Assembly (NCBI GenBank): GCA_002296185.1
Contig: DBHM01000021.1
Span: 50,562-76,450, forward strand
DNA from: Alphaproteobacteria bacterium UBA828
GTDB taxonomy: Bacteria > Pseudomonadota > Alphaproteobacteria > UBA828
Reading direction: 5' to 3'
Length of the DNA: 25,889 nt
Made by a program: the position numbers and the translations under genes. Numbering within the stretch: position 1 is the first letter of the stretch; each line of letters opens with the position of its first letter. The notes under the pieces were generated by a model. It worked only from the letters and a program-made list of their open reading frames with translations. It was not told the DNA's origin and searched no databases. Below are positions 15,609-22,620 of this stretch, piece by piece.

Positions 15609-17686
15609 TAACGTAACCTCTCTAATTTTAGATTACCGTAACTGTCAGAACTAATCGACCAATTCTCTGGAACAACTACAGTCGAACCGTACTCCTCAAA
15701 AATAGCTGGGCCGTTTACCCTGACTCCTGCAGGCACTTTTGATCGGCTATATATAGGACAGTCATCCCATCCCTTTCCCCTCCAATAAACTTGACGATTA
15801 GTCTCAGGTAAAGGTTTGTTATCGGTTTTGTCTAATTTCAGTACTTCTGGGCGATTCGCACGCCCAACCGCTTGTACACGCAAATTAACTAGCTCGACGT
15901 CTTGTTGGTCTTTATATTCAAATCCAAATGTTTTTTCGTGCACTTTATGGAATTCATCCCACATATAAATCACAGCTTCTTCGCCTGATAAGCTCTCTGG
16001 AATTATTACGGGAACTTCATGACCCTCTCCAACGTAACGCATATCTGCAGAATAATGGGCTTCTATTTCCTGTTCACTAACACCCTCAGCAGCAATTTCC
16101 ATTCTCCCCTGTTTTTCAAGTTCCAACCAAACTTTGGAAATTTCTTTATTATCTGCAATTTGCTGGCGCCTAACTATTGTCCTTATATAATCTCTCTTAA
16201 TGTCAGATACGTGTAATCCAAATGCAGATAAATTTCCTGGGTTTGGTGGAGAAATAACTGCAGTTATATCGAGAAAATCTGCAACTTCTGCTGCAAAAAG
16301 TCCACCAGCCCCTCCAAAAGCCACAAGAGCATATCGACCGGGATCACGCCCTTTTAATACAGATACTTGCCTAATACCATTGACCTGATTAGCAGCAGCA
16401 ATCTCAAAAACTCCTGCCGCAGCCTCTTCTGCACTGATATCAAATTCTTTACCTAGTTTTGCAAATGCCTCATGGGCACCTTCTATATCAAGTTGCAATT
16501 CACCGCCAACAAGTGCTTTTGGCAATCTTCCTAGGACCAAAGCCGCATCAGTTACAGTAGGTAATTTACCACCTCGGCTATAACAAATAGGGCCCGGATC
16601 AGCACCGGCACTCTTAGGACCGACTTTCAGACTTCCATAATCATCTATCCAGGCCAGAGAGCCGCCACCAGTACCTACTGTGGCCATATCAAGCATTGGC
16701 GTCTTAACCGGATAGTGTTCAATCAATGAATGTGTAGTTAAATTTGGCTTGAGATCCTCAACTAGTGATACATCTGTTGAAGTGCCTCCTACATCTAATG
16801 TAAGAACATCTCTATGACCAGCAAGACTTGCCATAAAAGTAGCTCCAAGAACTCCAGCAGCTGGACCAGAAAGTAACATCGTTACGGGCTTTTCCCCAGC
16901 AGCCTCTGCACTCACAACACCTCCATTAGATTGCATAATTAGGAAAGGCGCATTCTTGGCATGACCTTTCAATTCTTTTTCGGCATGCGCCAAATAAGTC
17001 TTACAGTAAGGCTTGACCATCACATCAATCAATGTAGTCATAGCTCTCTCATATTCACGATATTCGGGTAAAACAATAGATGAAAGAGATACAAATATTT
17101 CAGGATATTTAGAAGCTATTATATCCCCTACTATTTTTTCATGCATGTCATTTGCGTATGAGTGGAGTAGACATACTCCTATACACTTCACACCCTTACT
17201 AACTAGATCATCAACAGCCTCTTCTATTGCAGATTCATCAATCGAATTTATCTCATTTCCTTGGAAATCTATTCTACCCGGAACCTCTCTCACAAGATGT
17301 AAAGGAACTAACCTAGGAGGCTTAACCCAAAAATATGAATTACCATATCCGTCTGGAACAGATTGACGGGCAATCTCAATAATGTGACGGAAACCTTTAG
17401 TAACTAATAATCCCAACCCTTCAAACTTATGCTCTAAAACCGCATTAGTAGCAGTTGTGGATCCATGCAGTAGCTGAGATATATCGGCTTGCGAAGAACT
17501 AGCCTGCTCTACTGCTTTTCGCATACCTTCTAATAAACCAATAGAAGGATCGGCAGGTGTGCTAGGTGTCTTTACGGCCCATTGCCTGCCTGTTTTATCA
17601 TCAATAGCAACTACGTCTGTAAAAGTACCACCAGTATCGATTGCAACTCTAATTCCCATTTTTTCTAGCGTTGGAAAAGAAACCAA
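15608..17686 (-). CDS. hyuA: HyuA-type hydantoinase A/oxoprolinase/carboxylase subunit (ATP-dependent)
   Basis: First gene of the operon, 692 residues. It belongs to the actin-like ATPase superfamily: phosphate-binding DTGGTFTD (17-24), HGSTTATNA (74-82), QSNGGVVSA (252-260), LLSGPAAGV (271-279) and the second phosphate loop DVGGTSTD (298-305), then GADPGPICY. The length fits HyuA of N-methylhydantoinase and oxoprolinase-like enzymes. It activates an amide or ketone substrate by phosphorylation, for ring opening or carboxylation together with HyuB. The TTG start at 17686 is preceded by AAGGGAG five bases upstream; an in-frame ATG at 17659 (protein beginning MGIRVAIDTGG) is the alternative and lacks a good ribosome-binding site. 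Transcription probably starts from the strong promoter at 17749-17778. Confidence 0.88.
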   Translation of the reverse strand: MVSFPTLEKMGIRVAIDTGGTFTDVVAIDDKTGRQWAVKTPSTPADPSIGLLEGMRKAVEQASSSQADISQLLHGSTTATNAVLEHKFEGLGLLVTKGFRHIIEIARQSVPDGYGNSYFWVKPPRLVPLHLVREVPGRIDFQGNEINSIDESAIEEAVDDLVSKGVKCIGVCLLHSYANDMHEKIVGDIIASKYPEIFVSLSSIVLPEYREYERAMTTLIDVMVKPYCKTYLAHAEKELKGHAKNAPFLIMQSNGGVVSAEAAGEKPVTMLLSGPAAGVLGATFMASLAGHRDVLTLDVGGTSTDVSLVEDLKPNLTTHSLIEHYPVKTPMLDMATVGTGGGSLAWIDDYGSLKVGPKSAGADPGPICYSRGGKLPTVTDAALVLGRLPKALVGGELQLDIEGAHEAFAKLGKEFDISAEEAAAGVFEIAAANQVNGIRQVSVLKGRDPGRYALVAFGGAGGLFAAEVADFLDITAVISPPNPGNLSAFGLHVSDIKRDYIRTIVRRQQIADNKEISKVWLELEKQGRMEIAAEGVSEQEIEAHYSADMRYVGEGHEVPVIIPESLSGEEAVIYMWDEFHKVHEKTFGFEYKDQQDVELVNLRVQAVGRANRPEVLKLDKTDNKPLPETNRQVYWRGKGWDDCPIYSRSKVPAGVRVNGPAIFEEYGSTVVVPENWSISSDSYGNLKLERLR

Positions 17687-17724
17687 CTGCTCTCCCTTTG
17701 TGAAGCCTTCTTAATAAATTTCTT

Positions 17725-17739
17725 ATCCGTATAACGGAT
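17725..17739. promoter_or_regulatory. Operator-like palindrome, site 3 of 3 (hyuA operon)
   Basis: ATCCGTATAACGGAT on the plus strand: perfect six-base arms ATCCGT/ACGGAT around ATA. Read on the minus strand it is ATCCGTTATACGGAT, one base different from site 2. It begins nine bases downstream of the -10 hexamer of the hyuA promoter, i.e. at about the transcription start, the position of a classic repressor block. Confidence 0.7.
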
Positions 17740-17748
17740 GCACTATTC

Positions 17749-17778
17749 ATTTTATTGTCTTGAGCTTGTGCCTGTCAA
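17749..17778 (-). promoter_or_regulatory. Sigma-70-type promoter for the hyuA operon
   Basis: On the minus strand: -35 TTGACA (17773-17778, perfect), an 18-base spacer, and -10 TAAAAT (17749-17754, five of six). The predicted start near 17742 gives a leader of roughly 56 bases to the TTG start of hyuA and places the ATCCG palindrome at about +3 to +18. Best promoter in the window. Confidence 0.65.
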
Positions 17779-17837
17779 TCATTCGCCTATTTTTATTGTT
17801 GGCAATTATTAAAAATTTTTAAAAACCCAGTTTTCAG

Positions 17838-18596
17838 TTACCGTGGAAAAGATGCTCCATTAATATTGATAGAAGAACCTGTAGCGTGACGTGCTTTTCC
17901 TGATGAAAGAAATACAATGACATCTGCAACCTCTTTAGGGGGCACCAATTCCTCTAGAGGTAAGTCTCTCATTACATTATCCCAGCCAATCTGCTCCGCA
18001 CCCTCACGAGCCATCTCCGTATCGACCCAACCAGGTGCTACAGAGTAACACATAACTCCCTTCTTCCCCCATCCACGAGCAATTGTATGAGTAATAGAAA
18101 TTTGACCACCTTTTGAGGCTGCATAATGAAGGTGCTGCTGTGAATCTCCCCTAAAGGCAGCTCTACTTGTTACATTAATTATAGTACCCCCATTTGATTT
18201 CAAGAAACTCCTTATAGCTTCTCTTGACAGATGTACAGAAGCTAAAAGATTAACTTGCATTGTTCTTTCCCAAGCTAGAGCCCAGGAGTCAAAATCAGAA
18301 TCAATATCAACAGACTCGTATATACCTGCATTGTTAACAAGCACATCCACTCGACCAAACCAATCTAAAGATTTTGTCCACAAATCTTGAATATCTGAAT
18401 TTTTCATAAAATCAGCAGATATTGCACAACAACTATCTTTACCAAGCTCGTCTATCAAACCGTTTACTAAACTTTCGTTTTTATTGAAGTGCAGAATAAC
18501 CTTCCCATCGGCTGCTACTACCTGACGAGCAGTTTCTGCACCAATACCCCTACTTGCACCTGTGATAAGTACAATTTTACCTGCAAGATCTCCCAT
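17838..18596 (-). CDS. Short-chain dehydrogenase/reductase (SDR)
   Basis: A 252-residue classical SDR, NAD(P)-dependent oxidoreductase of the FabG-like group. Cofactor motif TGASRGIG at 13-20, NNAG near residues 88-91, and catalytic Ser in NVTSRAAF, 14 residues before the Tyr of HYAASK with its Lys four further on; the closing GWVDTEMA follows. Residues after the second strand (HFNKNES) include Asn and Lys rather than an acidic residue, which leans to NADP(H), an inference. GGAGG lies six bases upstream of the ATG. It is divergent from the GMC dehydrogenase gene, and the pair may oxidise an alcohol to an aldehyde or ketone in successive steps. Specific substrate unknown. Confidence 0.88.
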   Translation of the reverse strand: MGDLAGKIVLITGASRGIGAETARQVVAADGKVILHFNKNESLVNGLIDELGKDSCCAISADFMKNSDIQDLWTKSLDWFGRVDVLVNNAGIYESVDIDSDFDSWALAWERTMQVNLLASVHLSREAIRSFLKSNGGTIINVTSRAAFRGDSQQHLHYAASKGGQISITHTIARGWGKKGVMCYSVAPGWVDTEMAREGAEQIGWDNVMRDLPLEELVPPKEVADVIVFLSSGKARHATGSSININGASFPR

Positions 18597-18609
18597 TTTT
18601 ATCCTCCTT

Positions 18610-18627
18610 AATACATTAAAGTGTATT
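18610..18627. promoter_or_regulatory. Palindrome between the divergent SDR and GMC genes
   Basis: AATACA-TTAAAG-TGTATT: perfect six-base arms with a six-base spacer, 13 bases upstream of the SDR start and 78 bases before the GMC start. It has the geometry of a dimeric regulator site and differs from the ATCCG motif. The XRE-cupin regulator at 20368-21048 is a candidate, unproven. Confidence 0.35.
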
Positions 18628-18705
18628 GCGTCTTAAGGCTGAACAAGTCAATACTAACAGACATAATTATCCTGATAAGCATACTTTAGAATAAGGGAGT
18701 CCATA

Positions 18706-20292
18706 TTGAAAAATTATGACTACGTCATTGTAGGAGCCGGATCTGCTGGTTGTGTACTAGCCAATAAACTCAGTGAAAATGGTAAATATACTGTAGCATT
18801 ACTGGAAGCGGGCGGCATTGACAGAAATATTTGGATTCATATTCCTGTTGGATACATCAAAACAATGACAATGCCTCAAGTAAACTGGCTTTTTGATTCT
18901 GAACCTGATCCAAATACATATAACCGCCCCATACCAATCCCAAGAGGAAGAGTTTTAGGTGGCTCATCATCCATAAACGGTATGGTTTATGTTCGAGGAC
19001 AAGCAGAAGATTATGATGGATGGGCACAACTTGGAAATAGAGGCTGGAGCTTCGACGATATTCTACCCTATTTCAAAAAACTTGAGAACTTCGAACCTGG
19101 AGCCAGTCACTATAGAGGCCAAGAAGGACCTATTAATGTAGCAGAAACAAGACAAAAATACCCTTTTATGGATGATTTGATTAAAGCTGCTATTGAAACA
19201 GGTTATGGGCGCGCTGAGGATTATAATGGAGAATCTCAACAGGGATTTAATTACTTCCAAGTGACTCAAAAAAATGGCCTGCGTTGGAGTGCAGCTAAAG
19301 GTTACTTAAATCCAGCTAAGTCACGGAAGAATCTTGATATCCTTACCAATTCTCATGCAACATCAATCACTTTTGAAGGTAAGTCAGCCACTGGGGTGCA
19401 ATTCGACAGAAATGGTAAGAAAGTTTTTATAAAAGCACGTAAAGAAGTTATTTTATCTGCAGGAACTATCCAATCACCACAAATACTTGAATTATCAGGC
19501 ATAGGTGATCCTGATCTAATCCGAAAAAATGGTATAAATGTTATTCATGGCCTTAAAGGTGTTGGTAACAATTATCAAGATCACTATATCGCTAGATTGG
19601 TTTGGAGAGCTTCTCAAAATAAAACTCTAAATCAAGAATTACGCGGTCTCCAGCTTGCTAAACAAATATTTAAGTTTGCTACTCAAAGGCGGGGGGCCTT
19701 ATGTGTCACTGCTGGTCTTGTAGCGGGATTTGTTAAATCAGACCCTGCAGTTAATACCCCTGATATCCAATTTCATATTGCTCCAGCAAGTTTCGCTGAT
19801 CCGAAAAAAAGAAAGCTTGATAACTGGCCAGGACTCACTGTAGGGCCCTGTCAATTAAGGCCTCTAAGCCGTGGGACAGTTCATATAAAAAGTTCTCACC
19901 CATTTGATCCACCAGAAATTAGGCCAAATTTCCTCTCTGCTGAAACAGATAGACAAATTTTAGTATCTGGCATGAAAATCGCACGTAATCTCATCAAGGC
20001 ATCAGCCCTCAGTGCCTGGATAAAGCAAGAGGAACTCCCTGGCCCTAGTGCAGATACATATGATGATCTGCTTGAATATGCAAAAAAGACTGGAGCGACA
20101 TTATATCACCCTGTAGGAACTTGCAAAATGGGACAAGATCCTATGGCTGTAGTAGATGACCAACTTCGGGTACATGGTGTTAAAAATCTTAGAGTGATAG
20201 ATGCATCTATAATGCCTAGAATAGTATCTGGAAATACAAATGCAGCTACATTGATGATTGCAGAAAAAGGAGCCGAGCTTATTCTATCATAA
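18706..20292 (+). CDS. GMC-family FAD-dependent alcohol/choline-type dehydrogenase
   Basis: A 528-residue flavoprotein of the glucose-methanol-choline family (BetA/AlkJ-like). FAD Rossmann motif VIVGAGSAGCVLANKL with distal EAGG (about 7-37), signature GRVLGGSSSINGMVYVRG near 80-97, second signature GTIQSPQILELSGIGD near 253-268, and the C-terminal catalytic pair His468 (LYHPVGTCKMG) and Asn512 (SGNTNAATLMIAE). It oxidises a primary or secondary alcohol and passes electrons to quinone or oxygen; no signal peptide, so probably cytoplasmic or peripheral to the membrane. The TTG start is supported by AAGGGAG six bases upstream. True choline dehydrogenase activity is not supported, because betB/betI are absent. 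Confidence 0.9.
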   Translation: MKNYDYVIVGAGSAGCVLANKLSENGKYTVALLEAGGIDRNIWIHIPVGYIKTMTMPQVNWLFDSEPDPNTYNRPIPIPRGRVLGGSSSINGMVYVRGQAEDYDGWAQLGNRGWSFDDILPYFKKLENFEPGASHYRGQEGPINVAETRQKYPFMDDLIKAAIETGYGRAEDYNGESQQGFNYFQVTQKNGLRWSAAKGYLNPAKSRKNLDILTNSHATSITFEGKSATGVQFDRNGKKVFIKARKEVILSAGTIQSPQILELSGIGDPDLIRKNGINVIHGLKGVGNNYQDHYIARLVWRASQNKTLNQELRGLQLAKQIFKFATQRRGALCVTAGLVAGFVKSDPAVNTPDIQFHIAPASFADPKKRKLDNWPGLTVGPCQLRPLSRGTVHIKSSHPFDPPEIRPNFLSAETDRQILVSGMKIARNLIKASALSAWIKQEELPGPSADTYDDLLEYAKKTGATLYHPVGTCKMGQDPMAVVDDQLRVHGVKNLRVIDASIMPRIVSGNTNAATLMIAEKGAELILS

Positions 20293-20367
20293 ATGAATAA
20301 AATTAATACTGTGGAAGTTTTGATATAAACAAAATTTTACACAAGTTTATCAATGAAGATATAAAAC

Positions 20368-21048
20368 TTAATTTTCAAAATCCTGCGCCGACTCATAAAC
20401 AATCACACAGATAAATCTTATAGGAGTTTTGATTAGTTTTTCAGGACCATGAGAAGCTTGAGCATCAAAGAAAAGTGAGTCTCCCTCACCCATTTCAAAT
20501 ACATCTTTTCCGTGACGATAAAGCATTCGACCCTCTAAAACGTGGATGAATTCAGTACCGTCATGCTGGAATGATGAATAAACTTCAGAGTCTTCTGTTA
20601 ATGTTATATGATATGGTTCAAAACCAAAACTATTACTGACCACATGACCTAATAACTGATAATCATGACCTGACCTTGTGCCCCTTCGCTTAATATGCAG
20701 TCCCTCGCCTGAAGGCACAAAGGTAGCTTCATGGCGCTCCTCGTGGCGCCTTAACAATGCTATAACGGGAACATTCAAAGAGCTAGCAAGGCCTTGAAGG
20801 GTAGAAAGTGATGGAGAAGTTAAACCATTCTCTATTTTTGAGAGCATTCCAGGAGATAGATCTGCAATTCCAGCGAGCTCAGTTACTGTCATTCCGTGTT
20901 TTCTGCGAAGAGCTCTAACTTCCCTTCCTATTGCCTGCTCTAACTCTTGCTCTTGCGATGGAGCTCCCGGTGCCTTACTTGCACTTTGGCTGACTTCGCG
21001 TAGTTGCTGAGAATAATCCTTAGCAGCCGATTTAGACATCCGCCTCAT
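20368..21048 (-). CDS. XRE-family regulator with C-terminal cupin sensor domain
   Basis: A 226-residue protein: a disordered, Ser/Ala/Gln-rich start (1-33), an XRE helix-turn-helix at about 38-98 (GREVRALRRKHGMTVTELAGIADLSPGMLSKIENGLTSPS), and a cupin_2 domain at about 145-220 (HDGTEFIHVLEGRMLYRHGKDVFEMGEGDSLFFDAQASHGP), the likely ligand sensor. This architecture (PuuR, SutR relatives) commonly controls amine, amino-acid or alcohol catabolism. GGAGGT lies just upstream of the first ATG; a second ATG at residue 4 is a minor alternative. It is convergent with the GMC gene and may regulate the SDR/GMC pair or itself. Confidence 0.88.
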   Translation of the reverse strand: MRRMSKSAAKDYSQQLREVSQSASKAPGAPSQEQELEQAIGREVRALRRKHGMTVTELAGIADLSPGMLSKIENGLTSPSLSTLQGLASSLNVPVIALLRRHEERHEATFVPSGEGLHIKRRGTRSGHDYQLLGHVVSNSFGFEPYHITLTEDSEVYSSFQHDGTEFIHVLEGRMLYRHGKDVFEMGEGDSLFFDAQASHGPEKLIKTPIRFICVIVYESAQDFEN

Positions 21049-21136
21049 GTTACCTCCAGTGTGATTTCCATCATATACTATAAGGAAAAAAATTTCACCC
21101 TAGGAAAAAACTATATCTAATAATACTATGTTGAAA

Positions 21137-21204
21137 AAAACCTTTAAATCTTAGACTTTCAACTCAAACAATAGAAATAAGTGAAAAAATTATATAAAGG
21201 TTTT
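21137..21204 (-). terminator. Possible terminator after the CobW-like gene (wide inverted repeat)
   Basis: AAAACCTTTA (21137-21146) and TAAAGGTTTT (21195-21204) are perfect ten-base inverted arms 48 bases apart; the right arm overlaps the stop codon of the COG0523 gene. On the minus strand the distal arm runs into GGTTTTTTT, giving a T-tract of seven. The stem is AT-rich and the loop long, so termination strength is doubtful. It also lies upstream of the XRE-cupin gene. Confidence 0.35.
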
Positions 21205-22240
21205 AATTTTGACCTATGAGGCCATTAAACACTCCTAATGAGCGTTCGATCACATCCTGATCTATACCATCAACTATAAAAACCAGATGAGAGTATCTAT
21301 CCTCAGAAGGCCATTTTTTGAGGTGAATTGGAGGATGCACAACATGCTGAACACCATTAATCACTACTGGAGCATCAACGCCCTTTACATTCAATATACC
21401 CTTGACCCGTAATATATTTTCCCCGTGATGATTTAGTAACATTGTTAGCCATATCCCAAATGCAGTCCAATCAAGTGGTTTATTATATTTTATTGTAAAA
21501 GAGTAAATTGTCTTATCATGACGACTTATATTTGTTTTATTATGAAGGTGATGATGGTCCTCTGATTTATACTCCTCTAACCATCTTTTAACTTCTGATC
21601 CCTTATTATTTTTCTGATAAATATCAGCTTCAAGAATTTCTTTAATATTTATATTACCAAGCAAACATTCACTTACATTTGCAGTTGGATTTAATTTATT
21701 TATTTTAGATTTAAGTCGATTAATTTTTTCCTGTTTGACTAGATCAGGTTTAGTTAAAACAACTCGATCAGCAACCAATACTTGTTTAACTGATTCAGAT
21801 CGACGACTTAACTGAGCTAAGCCATTTACACAATCCACAGTAGTTATAACCGTTCCTAATCGATAGTGGTGCTTTATGATCATATCTGAGTTTAATGTAA
21901 AAAGTATTGGAGAAGGGTCCGCTAAACCTGTTGTTTCAAGAATCAATCTTTTATAGCGGGGTATTAAACCGGCCTCACGTCGTGAGTTTAAATCTATAAT
22001 GCTATCCTTTAGATCTGATCTTATCGTGCAGCAAATACAACCAGACTGCAGCAAAACAGTATTTTCATCCATCTCTTGAACCAACATATGGTCAATTCCA
22101 ACCGCACCAAACTCATTAACTAGAACAGCTGCATCGCTTAGTGATGGATCACGCAACATTTGATTAATTAAGGTAGTCTTTCCACTACCTAAATACCCAG
22201 TAATCACAAATACAGGAACTAATTGATTGTATGTTACCAA
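21203..22240 (-). CDS. COG0523 (CobW/P47K) family GTPase, putative metallochaperone
   Basis: A 345-residue G3E GTPase. Walker A GYLGSGKT (15-22), VNEFGAVGID (41-50), the family metal-binding motif CICC (Cys68, Cys70, Cys71), guanine-specificity TKPD, a His-rich stretch DHHHLHNK in the linker, and the CobW C-terminal domain (from about YSFTIKYNKPLD). Members deliver or handle Zn, Ni or Co (CobW, YeiR, ZNG1, NHase activators). There are no cobalamin genes nearby, so a cobalamin role is unlikely. The start is TTG with AGGA upstream, three bases after the preceding stop, so it is coupled to the small CxxC gene and probably to the deacetylase-fold gene, a plausible metal-dependent client. Confidence 0.9.
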   Translation of the reverse strand: MVTYNQLVPVFVITGYLGSGKTTLINQMLRDPSLSDAAVLVNEFGAVGIDHMLVQEMDENTVLLQSGCICCTIRSDLKDSIIDLNSRREAGLIPRYKRLILETTGLADPSPILFTLNSDMIIKHHYRLGTVITTVDCVNGLAQLSRRSESVKQVLVADRVVLTKPDLVKQEKINRLKSKINKLNPTANVSECLLGNINIKEILEADIYQKNNKGSEVKRWLEEYKSEDHHHLHNKTNISRHDKTIYSFTIKYNKPLDWTAFGIWLTMLLNHHGENILRVKGILNVKGVDAPVVINGVQHVVHPPIHLKKWPSEDRYSHLVFIVDGIDQDVIERSLGVFNGLIGQN

Positions 22241-22243
22241 CTT

Positions 22244-22591
22244 CTATCCTAATTGTTCAAAATCTGTATGAACTTTTTCTAATTTAAGAAGAAAATCAGG
22301 GTCGAGAGGGTCGATTTCGCGGTTCAAAATGTATTCAAGGGACTTCCATATAGCAGGTAAATTTGGTGCCACATCTGAAGCGCCACCAGCTAAATTACGC
22401 ACTATATATTGGCCCGACCAATCTTCTGCTCTCGCACCCAGCGGTCTAAGAACTATATTAAGAATCTTTATTCTATGAGCTTTTTCAAGGTACTGATCTT
22501 GATTTGATTTATTCGAGTCAGACCGACCGCCATCGGTACCACTTTCAGTCCAATGCGGTCCATCTACTAAAATTCCACAAAGAGCACACAC
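22244..22591 (-). CDS. Small conserved CxxC protein linked to the COG0523 GTPase
   Basis: A 115-residue protein of unknown function. It begins with CALCG (Cys2, Cys5 with the GTG start counted as residue 1) then DGPHWTESG; the middle is basic and polar, and the second half (about 40-110) is predicted helical, with LGARAEDWSGQYIVRN, a conserved-looking NLPAIW, and DPLDP. From memory, short proteins with the same CxLCG...HW...DW..G...LPA.W...DPLDP layout sit next to COG0523 GTPases in alphaproteobacteria; I cannot verify this here. The CxxC and His could bind a metal handed over by the GTPase. The GTG start has no good ribosome-binding site, and the frame stays open upstream into the end of the previous gene, so the true start is uncertain. 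Confidence 0.72.
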   Translation of the reverse strand: MCALCGILVDGPHWTESGTDGGRSDSNKSNQDQYLEKAHRIKILNIVLRPLGARAEDWSGQYIVRNLAGGASDVAPNLPAIWKSLEYILNREIDPLDPDFLLKLEKVHTDFEQLG

Positions 22592-22620
22592 TTTATAGCT
22601 ACTACAGCACTTAGAGAACT

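Noticed and set aside
18706..20292. Choline dehydrogenase betA
   Set aside because: No betB, betI or choline transporter nearby; the GMC family is broad and motifs do not fix the substrate.
20293..20367. Terminator between GMC and XRE-cupin genes
   Set aside because: AT-rich, with only four-base arms and no stem plus T-tract on either strand.
21203..22240. Cobalamin biosynthesis protein CobW
   Set aside because: No cob genes are in the window; COG0523 has many metal-handling subfamilies.
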